Shown: positions 25,935-34,853 of the stretch, in pieces
Numbering within the stretch: the first letter of the stretch is position 1
Layout: the number at the start of each line of letters is the position of its first letter
Source of the DNA: Duganella sp. Root1480D1
GTDB lineage: Bacteria; Pseudomonadota; Gammaproteobacteria; Burkholderiales; Burkholderiaceae_D
Length of the DNA: 64,000 bases
NCBI RefSeq assembly: GCF_001427305.1
Contig: NZ_LMFZ01000023.1
Location: 140,349 to 204,348, forward strand
Direction of reading: 5' to 3'
Notes under the pieces: generated by a model
Seen by the model: the letters and a program-made list of their open reading frames with translations, nothing else
The model's database searches: none
What the model was told of the DNA's origin: nothing
Translations under genes and position numbers: made by a program

Positions 25935-26456
25935 CTTCTTCTTCTTCGGCGCCAGGATCATGATCATCTGGCGGCCTTCCATTTTCGGGAACTGCTCGAC
26001 CTGGCCTACGGCCTCCAGGTCAGCTTTCAGACGCTCCAGCATGCGCATGCCGATGTCCTGGTGGGCCATTTCACGGCCGCGGAAACGCAGGGTGATCTTG
26101 GTTTTATCACCCTCTTCCAGGAACTTGATCAGGTTGCGCAGCTTGATGTTGTAGTCGCCATCATCGGTACCCGGACGGAATTTGACTTCCTTCACCGAGA
26201 TCACCTTCTGCTTCAACTTGGCTTCGTGCGCCTTCTTCTGTTCCGAATACTTGAACTTGCCGTAATCCATCAGTCGGCAGACAGGTGGATTCGCGTTCGG
26301 CGCGATCTCGACCAGGTCGACATCGGCCTCTTCCGCCAGGCGGAAGGCTTCGGCCAGGCTTACGATGCCCAGCGGTTCGTTGTCCACGCCCGACAGACGC
26401 ATTTCGGGATGGGTGATCTCGCCATTGATGCGATGGGCAGACTTGTCAGTAGCTAT
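25932..26456 (-). CDS. infC: Translation initiation factor IF-3, with AUA start codon
   Basis: The protein is 174 aa when read from an ATA at 26456: [13 protein letters not shown], then the N-domain ([22 protein letters not shown]), linker and C-domain ending [13 protein letters not shown]-3 binds the 30S subunit and rejects non-canonical start codons, and is known to be encoded with an unusual start (AUU in E. coli) so that it represses its own synthesis. Here AAGGAA lies 8 nt before ATA, an optimal ribosome-site distance, and no ATG is in range. A TTG 15 nt further upstream (26471) overlaps the ribosome site and is less likely. Confidence 0.95.
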   Translation of the reverse strand: MATDKSAHRINGEITHPEMRLSGVDNEPLGIVSLAEAFRLAEEADVDLVEIAPNANPPVCRLMDYGKFKYSEQKKAHEAKLKQKVISVKEVKFRPGTDDGDYNIKLRNLIKFLEEGDKTKITLRFRGREMAHQDIGMRMLERLKADLEAVGQVEQFPKMEGRQMIMILAPKKKK

Positions 26457-26488
26457 TGTAGTTTCCTTCAATGTTAATTTAGTGGGCC

Positions 26489-26506
26489 GGTTGCGGGGCT
26501 CCCCGC
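26489..26506 (-). other. Short GC-rich hairpin between thrS and infC
   Basis: TGCGGGG-AG-CCCCGCA lies at the thrS stop codon. Without a T-run it is unlikely to stop transcription; it may shield or process the mRNA ahead of the infC ribosome site. Confidence 0.45.
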
Positions 26507-26507
26507 A

Positions 26508-28415
26508 TTAGGCTTTGGTATCGACGTCGTTCTGAAGTCGCTCCACCAGGGCTTCGATCGACATGACGCCCAGATCGACATTGCCCCGCGCACGCACGGC
26601 CACGGTATTGGCATCCCGTTCTTTGTCGCCCACCACGAGGATGAAAGGCACTTTTTGGACGGAATGTTCGCGGATTTTATACGTAATCTTCTCGTTGCGC
26701 AAATCAGCAGCAACGCGGAAGCCCAGCTTGCGCAGCCTGGATTCAAGCGCTTTGCAGTAATCCGCCTGCGCATCACTGATGTTCAGAATCGATACTTGCT
26801 GAGGAGCAAGCCACATCGGCAGTGCGCCGGCGTAGTTCTCGATCAGGATGCCGATGAAGCGCTCCAGCGAACCCACGATTGCACGGTGCAGCATGACCGG
26901 GGTCTTGCGGGTGTTGTCATCCGCGACATATTCTGCACCGAGGCGGCCCGGCATGAAGAAGTCGACCTGCATGGTGCCGACCTGCCATGGGCGGCCCAGC
27001 GAATCCTTCAGGTGATACTCGATCTTCGGACCGTAGAAAGCGCCCTCGCCCGGCAGTTCGGTCCAGGTGACGCCGCAAGCGCGCAGGCCGGAGCGCAGCG
27101 CCTCTTCGGCCTTATCCCATACCTCGTCGTCGCCGATACGGTTGTCAGGACGCAGCGCCAGCTTGACGTCGATGTTCTCGAAATGGAAATCTTTATAAAC
27201 TTCCATCGCCTGCTGGTGGAATGCCACCACTTCCGGTTCGATCTGCTCGTTGGTGCAGAAAATGTGGCCATCATCCTGGGTGAAGCCGCGCACGCGCATG
27301 ATGCCGTGCAGCGCGCCGGAAGGCTCGTTGCGGTGGCACTGGCCAAACTCACCGTAGCGCAGCGGCAGGTCGCGGTAGGAACGCAGATCGCTGTTGAAGA
27401 TCTGTACGTGGCCCGGGCAGTTCATTGGCTTCAGCGCGTAGGAACGGTTTTCGGACTCGGTCACGAACATGTTCTCGCGGTAGTTTTCCCAGTGGCCGGT
27501 CTTGCCCCACAGCGAGGCGTCCAGGATCTGCGGCGCCTTCACTTCCTGGTAGCCGTTTTCCTGGTACTTGCGGCGCATGTATTGCTCCACTTGCTGCCAG
27601 ATGGTCCAGCCTTTCGGGTGCCAGAACACCAGGCCAGGCGCCTCGTCCTGGAAATGGAAGAAGTCCAGTTGCTTGCCCAGCTTGCGGTGATCGCGCTTTT
27701 CCGCCTCCTCCAGTTGGAACAGATACTGTTCCTGGTCTTCCTTCTTGGTCCATGCGGTGCCGTACACACGCTGCAGCATTTCATTCTTGCTGTCGCCGCG
27801 CCAGTAAGCACCGGCCAGCTTCATCAGCTTGAAGACCTTCAGCTTGCCGGTCGAAGGCACGTGCGGGCCGCGGCACAAGTCGGTGAAATTGCCTTCGGTG
27901 TACAGCGACACGTCTTCATTGGACGGGATCGAAGCGATGATCTCGGCCTTGTAGTGCTCGTTGATCGACTTGAAGTAAGCCACGGCTTCATCGCGCGGCA
28001 GTACTTTGCGGCTTACCTGCTCGTCTTTCTTCGCCAGTTCGGACATCTTCTTCTCGATCGCCACCAGGTCGTCCGGGGTGAACGGGCGCTTGTACGAGAA
28101 GTCGTAGTAGAAGCCGTTTTCGATCACCGGGCCGATGGTTACTTGCGCATCAGGGAACAGCTCCTTGACCGCGTAAGCCAGCAAGTGGGCGGTCGAGTGG
28201 CGAATGACGTCCAGGCCTTCCGGATCCCTGTCGGTCACGATAGCGACGTCGGAGTCCTTCTCAATCAGGAAGGAAGTATCGACGACCTTCCCATCAACCT
28301 TGCCGGCCAGGGCGGCTTTGCCCAGGCTGGTGCTGATATTGGACGCAACTTGAGCTACGGTCAGCGGGGCATCGAATTGACGGACGGAACCGTCGGGCAA
28401 TCGGACTGAAACCAT
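26508..28415 (-). CDS. thrS: Threonyl-tRNA synthetase
   Basis: The 635-aa protein has the normal length and order: TGS domain (about 1-60), editing domain (about 65-240, with [11 protein letters not shown]), class II catalytic core with zinc ligands ([10 protein letters not shown]; motif 2 [19 protein letters not shown]), and anticodon-binding domain (about 540-635). It charges tRNA-Thr. I use the second of two adjacent ATGs (28418, 28415) because GGAG then lies 7 nt away. A strong hairpin terminator sits 45 nt upstream, which could be an attenuator or the end of the tRNA transcript. It is followed after 51 nt by infC. Confidence 0.97.
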   Translation of the reverse strand: MVSVRLPDGSVRQFDAPLTVAQVASNISTSLGKAALAGKVDGKVVDTSFLIEKDSDVAIVTDRDPEGLDVIRHSTAHLLAYAVKELFPDAQVTIGPVIENGFYYDFSYKRPFTPDDLVAIEKKMSELAKKDEQVSRKVLPRDEAVAYFKSINEHYKAEIIASIPSNEDVSLYTEGNFTDLCRGPHVPSTGKLKVFKLMKLAGAYWRGDSKNEMLQRVYGTAWTKKEDQEQYLFQLEEAEKRDHRKLGKQLDFFHFQDEAPGLVFWHPKGWTIWQQVEQYMRRKYQENGYQEVKAPQILDASLWGKTGHWENYRENMFVTESENRSYALKPMNCPGHVQIFNSDLRSYRDLPLRYGEFGQCHRNEPSGALHGIMRVRGFTQDDGHIFCTNEQIEPEVVAFHQQAMEVYKDFHFENIDVKLALRPDNRIGDDEVWDKAEEALRSGLRACGVTWTELPGEGAFYGPKIEYHLKDSLGRPWQVGTMQVDFFMPGRLGAEYVADDNTRKTPVMLHRAIVGSLERFIGILIENYAGALPMWLAPQQVSILNISDAQADYCKALESRLRKLGFRVAADLRNEKITYKIREHSVQKVPFILVVGDKERDANTVAVRARGNVDLGVMSIEALVERLQNDVDTKA

Positions 28416-28460
28416 CATGGATCTCCGGAAGAAAAAGGTAATACTGGAAAAAATGGACGA

Positions 28461-28489
28461 AAAAAAACGCGGGCTAGCCGCGTTTTTCT
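28461..28489 (-). terminator. Terminator or attenuator before thrS
   Basis: On the minus strand AACGCGG-CTAG-CCCGCGTT is followed by TTTTTT. It is positioned to end the tandem tRNA-Val transcript or to control read-through into thrS. The remaining sequence to 28596 shows no gene. Confidence 0.7.
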
Positions 28490-28596
28490 TCAATTGAACA
28501 AGCAAAAGAAAGCCGATCGACTAGCGTCACTCACCAACCTTGATGGTAGTTCGCGGTGTCATAACCGGTGTGCCTTTCTCGCTCTTACAAAATGTC

Positions 28597-28673
28597 TGGT
28601 GGGCGGTGAGGAATTCGAATCCCCGACCCCTTGGATGTCGACCAAGTATTCTAACCAGCTGAACTAACCGCCC
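28597..28673 (-). tRNA. tRNA-Val (GAC), copy 1
   Basis: 77 nt with encoded CCA. Acceptor stem GGGCGGT/ACCGCCC, discriminator A, D arm GTTC/GAAT, anticodon stem CTTGG/CCAAG with loop TCGACAT, T arm with TTCGAAT. The loop gives anticodon GAC (valine), supported by A73. Position 33 is C rather than the near-universal U by this fold. It is identical to the second copy 34 nt upstream. Confidence 0.88.
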
Positions 28674-28707
28674 GTATCTTTTGCAATGGTACTACATAAA
28701 AATGTTC

Positions 28708-28784
28708 TGGTGGGCGGTGAGGAATTCGAATCCCCGACCCCTTGGATGTCGACCAAGTATTCTAACCAGCTGAACTAACCGCCC
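28708..28784 (-). tRNA. tRNA-Val (GAC), copy 2
   Basis: Identical in sequence to copy 1, including CCA and the unusual anticodon loop TCGACAT. The two genes are probably cotranscribed towards thrS; the promoter would lie between 28785 and the divergent cation efflux gene. Confidence 0.88.
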
Positions 28785-28863
28785 GAGAGCCAGCATTATA
28801 GAGAGCACTTCCCTCTGTGACAAGTGTTTTCCGAAGAAAACATTGCTGCTATATTCAGGGTCT

Positions 28864-29772
28864 ATGCAAAACCACGATTCCACGCACCTCCACGCCCATT
28901 TGGACGGCGACGCCCAACACGCCCACTTCAACGAACACCGCAGCCAGGCAGCGCTGGCAGCCGCACTGGCACTGACTTTAGGCTTTGCCGTAGTCGAAGT
29001 GGTGGCCGGCTTCATGGCCAATTCGCTGGCCCTGATTTCCGATGCGGGCCATATGGTGACTGATGCCGCGGCACTCGGCCTCGCACTGCTGGCGCAACTG
29101 ATTGCCAAGCGGCGCCCTTCCGCACGCTACTCCTTTGGCTTTGGCCGAGCCGAGGCGCTGGCAGCTTTCGTCAACGGCCTGGCAATGTTGGTTGTCGTCG
29201 GATGGATTGTGTTTGAAGCAGTACAGCGCTTCGCTTCGCCAGTGCCGGTGCAAGGGGGCACGGTGCTGGTGGTTGCCGCCATCGGCCTAGCGGTTAACGT
29301 GCTCGTCGCGTGGAGCCTGTCGCGCGACAAGGAAAGCATGAACACCCGCGCCGCACTGGTCCACGTTCTGGGCGACCTGCTTGGCTCCGTCGCGGCCCTG
29401 ATCGCCGGCGGCGTGATCATGGCAACCGGCTGGATGCAGATCGACCCGATCCTCTCGCTGCTGGTGTCGCTGCTGATCCTCAAGTCGACCATCGGCGTGC
29501 TGCGCGAATCCTTCCACCATTTGATGGAAGGCGTGCCCGATAGCGCCGACTACGCCCAGATCGGCGCCGACCTGGCCGAAGTGCCGGGCGTCCTTTCCGT
29601 GCACGACCTGCACGTATGGGAAATGTCGCCCGGCCAGCCGGCCTTGATCGGCCACCTTGAAATCAGCGACTTGCAGGAATGGCCGCAAATCCTGCACAAC
29701 GTCAAAGCCATGCTGCTGGCAAAGCACGGAATCGATCACATCACGCTTCAAGCCGAACCGCAGCTCAATTGA
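28864..29772 (+). CDS. Cation diffusion facilitator (CzcD/ZitB-type zinc/cobalt efflux)
   Basis: The 302-aa inner-membrane protein has a His-rich N-terminus, six transmembrane helices and two metal-site motifs, SDAGHMVTDA (first) and HVLGDLLGS (second), and a C-terminal cytosolic ferredoxin-like domain (LSVHDLHVWEMSPGQPAL). CDF proteins export Zn2+, Co2+ or Cd2+ by proton antiport. The HDLHVW pattern fits the Zn-CDF subgroup. The ATG at 28864 is preferred over a TTG 21 nt upstream. No metal regulator is adjacent. Confidence 0.92.
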   Translation: MQNHDSTHLHAHLDGDAQHAHFNEHRSQAALAAALALTLGFAVVEVVAGFMANSLALISDAGHMVTDAAALGLALLAQLIAKRRPSARYSFGFGRAEALAAFVNGLAMLVVVGWIVFEAVQRFASPVPVQGGTVLVVAAIGLAVNVLVAWSLSRDKESMNTRAALVHVLGDLLGSVAALIAGGVIMATGWMQIDPILSLLVSLLILKSTIGVLRESFHHLMEGVPDSADYAQIGADLAEVPGVLSVHDLHVWEMSPGQPALIGHLEISDLQEWPQILHNVKAMLLAKHGIDHITLQAEPQLN

Positions 29773-29775
29773 AAA

Positions 29776-29806
29776 ACGTCGGCGCAATTGACGCACGCGC
29801 CGACGT
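29776..29806 (+). terminator. Hairpin behind the cation efflux gene
   Basis: ACGTCGGCGC ... GCGCCGACGT is a perfect 10-bp stem with an 11-nt loop, three bases after the stop codon. No T-run follows, so termination is only likely. Confidence 0.55.
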
Positions 29807-29890
29807 AACAGGCAGGACACTCCGGGCACAAATGATGCTCATCAGGATATTAGCCGAACGGCTAATTCATCATTATTCCCGGAGGTCACA

Positions 29891-30745
29891 ATGCATAATC
29901 TTCCAAAACTCGGGGCAGCCATGGCCCTGGCACTGGCTCTCGCCAATGCCAATGCCTCACCAGCCTTTCTGATCAATCCGAATTCGAATGGCGGCGTCCT
30001 GACCAACGGTGGCCAGACGTTCCGCGCCACGGCAATCAACGGCATTTCATCACACCGCATCACCTATTCCGGCAATCCCTTGCTCGCTGCCGGCGCAGGC
30101 GCCACTTACGTCTCGAAAGGCTACGTGACCTTTGACAGCTTTTCCGACAACGGTATGCCAGTCTCTGCAGGAAGAAGCCGAGCCAACCTTGACTATGGCC
30201 TGTATGGCACATTCCAGACTACATTCCATTGCAATTCCCTGCTTGGCCATGGTGTCGGCTGCCAGATCACCAATTTCGATTTCGATATGTTTGCGGATCC
30301 GGGCGCTGACAACACCTATCACGCCGCCACCCTGGCAGCGGATGGTTGGGTCGATACGTTCGGCCAGCAATACAAGCTGGCCCACTCCAGCAATGCGGTC
30401 CGGCGCGGCGTTGGCGGCCTGAACGAGCTGGGTGGCGCCTTCGTCAACCTGAATTTCGGCTGGACACTCACCGACGAAGGCAAAGCATTCTTTATCGACC
30501 CGGTTCCGTTCTACTCTGCCGCCTTCAGTGCATCCAATAACACCAGCCTGGGCATCTTGTGCGATACCGCCAACTGTGCCGACGCACGCATTGTCGCTAT
30601 TTCGTCCATCAGCGGAATCCAGGATTTCAATGGAATTCCCGAACCTGGCTCCTTATGTTTGTTCGGGCTCGGGCTGATGGCCTTGCGGGCGTCGCCGCGC
30701 CTTACATTGCGCAAAGGCTTGTCACGGCAAACGTCGCCAAACTGA
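29891..30745 (+). CDS. PEP-CTERM sorting-domain exported protein
   Basis: The 284-aa product has a signal peptide (about 1-23, ending ANASPA), a beta-rich body with two cysteines (FHCNSLLGHGVGCQ) and a C-terminal sorting signal IPEPGSLCLFGLGLMALRAS followed by basic residues. PEP-CTERM tails are cut and anchored or released by exosortase (EpsH/XrtA), usually tied to exopolysaccharide production. The body loosely recalls the flocculation-associated PepA family of Zoogloea, but I cannot verify that. GGAGGT lies at ideal distance before the ATG. No exosortase gene is in the window. Its last 24 nt overlap the convergent lipocalin-like gene. Confidence 0.8.
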   Translation: MHNLPKLGAAMALALALANANASPAFLINPNSNGGVLTNGGQTFRATAINGISSHRITYSGNPLLAAGAGATYVSKGYVTFDSFSDNGMPVSAGRSRANLDYGLYGTFQTTFHCNSLLGHGVGCQITNFDFDMFADPGADNTYHAATLAADGWVDTFGQQYKLAHSSNAVRRGVGGLNELGGAFVNLNFGWTLTDEGKAFFIDPVPFYSAAFSASNNTSLGILCDTANCADARIVAISSISGIQDFNGIPEPGSLCLFGLGLMALRASPRLTLRKGLSRQTSPN

Positions 30746-31201
30746 GATCGGCACATCGCCATCAGGTCGTGGCGGCACCCGCCATTCGAGGACGTCACCC
30801 CGTAACTGGTATCCGCGCCGCTGCACCGATCCGTCCCATTGGGGATTCGAGGCAGCGGTGATGCGGAACACCAGCTTGTCCTGCTCCACGGAGATGCTGC
30901 CGAAATGGGCGCTCATGGCGAGCAATAGTCGCTTGTACTCTTGCGCCCCGGCCGCGTGAAAGTCGCCTTCGACAGGCGGCCTTTCGGCATGGTAGATCTG
31001 CAACGCATATCGCCCGTCGCTTGCCACATTCAGCATGCCGCGCGGTTTTGCGCCGTAATCGTCACTTCGACTGCCATCGCGATGTTCTCTATAGGCACCG
31101 ATCAGCTCCCACGAGCCTGCCAGGCCCGCCGTGGCAGCGGGCATATCGGTGGCCGTCGCTGCACCACAAAGCGCTAACGTAGCCAAAATAAATTTCCTCA
31201 T
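30722..31201 (-). CDS. Exported lipocalin-like small protein
   Basis: The 159-aa product has a signal peptide (MRKFILATLALCGAATATDM, cleavage about residue 23) and a compact beta-rich domain beginning LAGSWELIGAYREHRDG, containing YHAERPP and FGSISVEQDKLVFRI. The GSWEL start and length are those of lipocalin-like domains, which bind small hydrophobic ligands; the function here is unknown. GGAGG precedes the ATG at 31201; a longer frame upstream is not supported. It is divergent from a LysR-type gene 99 nt away, which may control it. Confidence 0.7.
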   Translation of the reverse strand: MRKFILATLALCGAATATDMPAATAGLAGSWELIGAYREHRDGSRSDDYGAKPRGMLNVASDGRYALQIYHAERPPVEGDFHAAGAQEYKRLLLAMSAHFGSISVEQDKLVFRITAASNPQWDGSVQRRGYQLRGDVLEWRVPPRPDGDVPISVWRRLP

Positions 31202-31282
31202 TGCAAACCTCCATTCTGTTGGACACTCGATAGAGGATAGCTGGCTTGATCGCGCAGTAATATTGCAAAAACCTCGCGCCAC

Positions 31283-31300
31283 CGGTGCATAATTGCACCG
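31283..31300. promoter_or_regulatory. Operator-like inverted repeat at the LysR start
   Basis: CGGTGCA-TAAT-TGCACCG, a perfect 7-bp inverted repeat, ends at the base before the LysR-type ATG and lies within the divergent intergenic region. It is well placed for autoregulation and for control of the lipocalin-like gene. Confidence 0.5.
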
Positions 31301-32149
31301 ATGGATACCCCTGACTGGAACGATCTTCGCTACTTCCTTGCCGTCATCAAGTCTGGCTCGCTGTCTGCTGCCGCGCGCTCGCTTGGTGTTGAGCACACAA
31401 CTGTCTCCCGCCGCATCGAGGCGCTCGAAAAAGTACTGGGCGTGCGGCTATTTGACCGCTTCGCACGCGGGTGGTCATTAAGCACTGCTGGCGCAGCGCT
31501 ACTACCCCAGGCGCGCCGCGTGGAGGAGGAAATCCAGGGATTGCTGCGGCTGGCGACTGGCGCTGCCGACGGATTTGGCTCGGTGCGCATTTCTGCACCA
31601 CCTGCCATTGCAGCCCATTGGATCGCGCCGCGCTTGGCAGGTTTGCACGCGCAACTGTCGGGAATTCAAATCGAGTTGGGTGCCGAACCGGCCTACGTGG
31701 ATTTATCGCGGCGCGAGGCAGATATCGCGATCCGTTTTCGTCGGCCATTAGCGCCCGATCTGGCGGTGCGGGTCGTCGCAACCGTCAAATATTATCTGTG
31801 CGCCACCCCCGAATATCTCGCCTCGCATAACCTGGACCAATGGGAATTTATCGGCTACGACGAAAGTCTCGCAGAAACACCGCAGCAGGAGTGGCTGGAC
31901 GCATTTGCGGCGGGCCGGCCCTATGTTTTTTACAGCAACGACCTTAATTCAATTGCGGCGGCAGTGCGTTTTGGCGCTGGCATTGCAATCCTGCCTGATT
32001 ACCTCGCCACCGGCTTGATAATCCCCGACATGATCTCCCCGGTGCAGCGCGAACTGTGGATGGTGATTCACGATGATGTGCGCAAATCGCCTCGCGTGCG
32101 CCGCACTGCCGACCTGATCGCAGAACTGTTCAGCAGCCCAGCGAACTAG
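31301..32149 (+). CDS. LysR-family transcriptional regulator
   Basis: The 282-aa protein has the N-terminal winged helix (about 1-60, DLRYFLAVIKSGSLSAAARSLG ordering, with VEHTTVSRRIEALEK) and a periplasmic-binding-protein-like effector domain (about 85-280). The close match of the N-terminus to other LysR starts supports the ATG at 31301 even though no ribosome site is visible; the inverted repeat directly before it would overlap that site. The likely target is the divergent lipocalin-like gene. Confidence 0.9.
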   Translation: MDTPDWNDLRYFLAVIKSGSLSAAARSLGVEHTTVSRRIEALEKVLGVRLFDRFARGWSLSTAGAALLPQARRVEEEIQGLLRLATGAADGFGSVRISAPPAIAAHWIAPRLAGLHAQLSGIQIELGAEPAYVDLSRREADIAIRFRRPLAPDLAVRVVATVKYYLCATPEYLASHNLDQWEFIGYDESLAETPQQEWLDAFAAGRPYVFYSNDLNSIAAAVRFGAGIAILPDYLATGLIIPDMISPVQRELWMVIHDDVRKSPRVRRTADLIAELFSSPAN

Positions 32150-32157
32150 GTTCTGGC

Positions 32158-32186
32158 TGCAACGCGCCAAGCCTTGGCACGTTGCA
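32158..32186. repeat. Near-perfect 29-bp palindrome between LysR and relA
   Basis: Arms TGCAACGCGCCAAG and CTTGGCACGTTGCA differ at one position around a single central C. It lies between two convergent genes and could act as a bidirectional hairpin terminator without a T-run. Confidence 0.5.
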
Positions 32187-32220
32187 GGCAAGCCCTCAGA
32201 GGGAGGCACGTCACCTCAGG

Positions 32221-34470
32221 TCAAGCACGGCGGGCTTCGAGGATGCCAGTGACTTCGCAGATTGCTGCAAGGGCTTTTTGCAGTTGGCTGGTGGCGCCGA
32301 TTTCCACGGTAAATGTCATGCGCGCCTGGCCTTTTGCGGACTGGGTATTCACGCCGGTGACGTTGATTTTCTCGCGCGAGAAAATCTCGGAAATGTCCCG
32401 CAATAATCCCTGGCGGTCCGCGGCCAATACAAACAAATCAACCGGGAATACCGTATCGGAACGTGCAGCGCCCCACGCCGTAACGATTACCCGCTCCGGC
32501 GCCTTGGCGCGCATTTCGGCAAAGTTTTTGCAGGAGGCACGGTGGATCGAAACACCTTTGCCGCGCGTGACAAAACCAACGATGGGGTCGGGCGGCGCCG
32601 GTTTGCAGCATTTTGCCAATTGCGTCATCAAGCCATCGGTGCCAACGACCAATACACCCGATTTGGCGCCTGATTCCACGCTTGAATTGCGGCTCTTGTT
32701 AACTGCGACCTGGTCGGTTTCATCTTCTTCGGCCTCGGCAGGATCGCGCAAAGCCGCTTCGACGTGCCGCAGCGAGAACTCATCCTTGCCAACTGCCAGG
32801 AAGAGATCGTCGACTTTGCCAAAACCCAGCTTTTGCGCCAGCGTTTCCAGGTTGACTGCCGTCTTGCCCTCGCGCTGCAGCGACTTCTCGACCAGGGAGC
32901 GGCCATTGGCGACCGTCTCCTGCACATCAATGGCGTGGAACCACGCCCGCACCTTGGTGCGCGTGCGATTCGATACGGTATAGCCAGGGCTCAGCCAGTC
33001 GCGCGACGGGCCAGCCGTGCCGGGCGCGCCCTTGGCAGTAATGACTTCGCAAGTTTGCCCGCTTTTCAACGGCGTATTCAACGGCACCATCTGGCCATCG
33101 ACACGCGCGCCGCGGCAGCGGTGGCCCACATCACTGTGCAGGTGGTAGGCGAAATCGATCGGCGTGGCGCCGACCGGCAGCTCGATCACGCGCGCCTGCG
33201 GCGTCAGCACGAAGATGCGGTCGTCCAGGGTGGTGGATTTGAGTTTTTCCACCCACTCGCGCTGCTGGTCTTCGTTGTTGACCACCGCATCGGCAACCTC
33301 GGTCTTCCAGGCCAGCAGTTGGCGCAGCCAGGCGATTTTCTCGTCGTACTGCTGCCCCTTGAAATTGGAACCGCCCTCCTCCTTGTAGCGCCAGTGCGCC
33401 GCCACGCCGTATTCGGCGAAGTTGTGCATTTCCTGGGTACGGATCTGCACTTCGAGGGGACGGCCGTCGTCCGCGGTCACTACGGTGTGCAGCGACTGGT
33501 AGCCGTTCGGCTTGGGACGGGAAATGTAATCGTCGAATTCCTTCGGGATCGGGGTCCAGATATTGTGGACCACGCCCAGTACCGTATAGCAGGTCTTCAC
33601 GTCCTCCACGATCACGCGGAAGGCGCGCACATCGTACAGTTCCGAGAAGTCCAGGTCCTTGCCCTTCATCTTGTTCCAGATGGAATAGATGTGTTTAGGC
33701 CGGCCGAAGACTTCGGCCTTGATGCCCGCTGCAGCCAATTCGGACTGCAGGCGCGCAATGGAAGACGTGACGAAGCTCTCGCGCGCCATGCGCTTCTCTT
33801 CCAGCATCTTCGCAATGCGCTTGTAGGTATCCGGCTCGATGAAGCGGAACGACAGGTCTTCCAGCTCCCACTTGATCTGCCAGATGCCGAGGCGGTTTGC
33901 CAGCGGCGCGTAAAGCTCCAGGGTTTCGCGGCCGTAAGCCCGCGTCACTTCATCAAAGCGCTTGATATCGGAGAAGTAGCGCAAGGTGGTGCAGCAGGAT
34001 GCCAGCCGCACCAGCACCACGCGCATGTCGGTGGCCATTGCCAGCAGCATCTTGCGCAGCGACTCGACCTGGGCCATAGCCTGCTGCGCCGCATTCTTGG
34101 TGCGCGCAGCGCTGCCGGAAGATGCCAGCGTCAGTTCGCGCAAGCGGATCAACTGGCGCACGCCAGCCACCAGGTCGTTGACTTCCTGGCCGTAGCGCGG
34201 CTCGATGGAAGGGGCGGTATCGGCGTCGAGCAGGGTCAGCTCGAACATCAGTGCCGCGATGCGGGTTTCCGCATCGGTGCGCAGGATGGCCAGTGTGCTG
34301 GCCACCCCGACGGCAAATTCCAGGGCATCTTGCCCGTGGCCGGTGATACGTCCGCTGTACGCCTGGCTGGCGTGGTCGAGCGCAGCGAGCACGCGCGCCC
34401 CATCGTCGGCGGACAAGCCTTGCACCAGCGCGTCCGTCGTTGCGCTATTGAGAGCCGCGATTGAAACCAT
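32221..34470 (-). CDS. relA: (p)ppGpp synthetase RelA
   Basis: The 749-aa protein has a degenerate HD domain (the catalytic HD pair is replaced; region reads ALMFELTLLDADTAP), a synthetase domain (about 225-370, with YDVRAFRVIVEDVKTCY and KPNGYQSLHT), a TGS domain (about 410-475), helical and zinc-finger-like region and a C-terminal ACT domain. This is the RelA type: ribosome-bound, makes (p)ppGpp from ATP and GTP/GDP on uncharged-tRNA stalling, without hydrolase activity. I start at 34470 (MVSIAAL) because the longer frame would overlap ridA. A 26-nt gap to ridA suggests cotranscription. Confidence 0.95.
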   Translation of the reverse strand: MVSIAALNSATTDALVQGLSADDGARVLAALDHASQAYSGRITGHGQDALEFAVGVASTLAILRTDAETRIAALMFELTLLDADTAPSIEPRYGQEVNDLVAGVRQLIRLRELTLASSGSAARTKNAAQQAMAQVESLRKMLLAMATDMRVVLVRLASCCTTLRYFSDIKRFDEVTRAYGRETLELYAPLANRLGIWQIKWELEDLSFRFIEPDTYKRIAKMLEEKRMARESFVTSSIARLQSELAAAGIKAEVFGRPKHIYSIWNKMKGKDLDFSELYDVRAFRVIVEDVKTCYTVLGVVHNIWTPIPKEFDDYISRPKPNGYQSLHTVVTADDGRPLEVQIRTQEMHNFAEYGVAAHWRYKEEGGSNFKGQQYDEKIAWLRQLLAWKTEVADAVVNNEDQQREWVEKLKSTTLDDRIFVLTPQARVIELPVGATPIDFAYHLHSDVGHRCRGARVDGQMVPLNTPLKSGQTCEVITAKGAPGTAGPSRDWLSPGYTVSNRTRTKVRAWFHAIDVQETVANGRSLVEKSLQREGKTAVNLETLAQKLGFGKVDDLFLAVGKDEFSLRHVEAALRDPAEAEEDETDQVAVNKSRNSSVESGAKSGVLVVGTDGLMTQLAKCCKPAPPDPIVGFVTRGKGVSIHRASCKNFAEMRAKAPERVIVTAWGAARSDTVFPVDLFVLAADRQGLLRDISEIFSREKINVTGVNTQSAKGQARMTFTVEIGATSQLQKALAAICEVTGILEARRA

Positions 34471-34496
34471 TGCTGAAACCTTTACGTACTTCTGAT

Positions 34497-34844
34497 TTAC
34501 TTCTGGGCGGCAGTCACCACGATTTCGACGAGCCATTCAGGATTCGCCAGTTGCGCCTGGACAGTCGCGCGCGGCGGGGTATTGCCTTCCACAACCCAGG
34601 CTTCCCACACTTCATTCATGGCGGCGAAATTGGCCAGGTCGGTGATGTAGATCTGGGCGCGCAGGATGTGCGCCTTGTCGCTGCCGGCTTCGGCCAGCAG
34701 GCGGTCGATGTGGCCCAGCACTTCCGCAGTCTGCGCCTTGATGTCGCCAGCCTTTTCGGCGATCTGGCCGGCCAGATACACGGTGCCGTTGTGGACGGCG
34801 ATTTCGGACATGCGCTTACCTACGTGAAAACGTTTGATTTCCAT
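34497..34844 (-). CDS. RidA-family reactive enamine/imine deaminase
   Basis: The 115-aa product matches the YjgF/YER057c/UK114 fold: GTVYLAGQIAEKAGDIKAQT, then the catalytic Arg in ILRAQIYITDL and a C-terminal ANPEWLVEIVVTAA. RidA proteins hydrolyse reactive enamines formed by PLP enzymes such as threonine dehydratase. It lies 9 nt behind a hydrolase and 26 nt before relA. Divergent family members have other substrates, so the exact role is open. Confidence 0.88.
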   Translation of the reverse strand: MEIKRFHVGKRMSEIAVHNGTVYLAGQIAEKAGDIKAQTAEVLGHIDRLLAEAGSDKAHILRAQIYITDLANFAAMNEVWEAWVVEGNTPPRATVQAQLANPEWLVEIVVTAAQK

Positions 34845-34853
34845 GCTTCTCTC

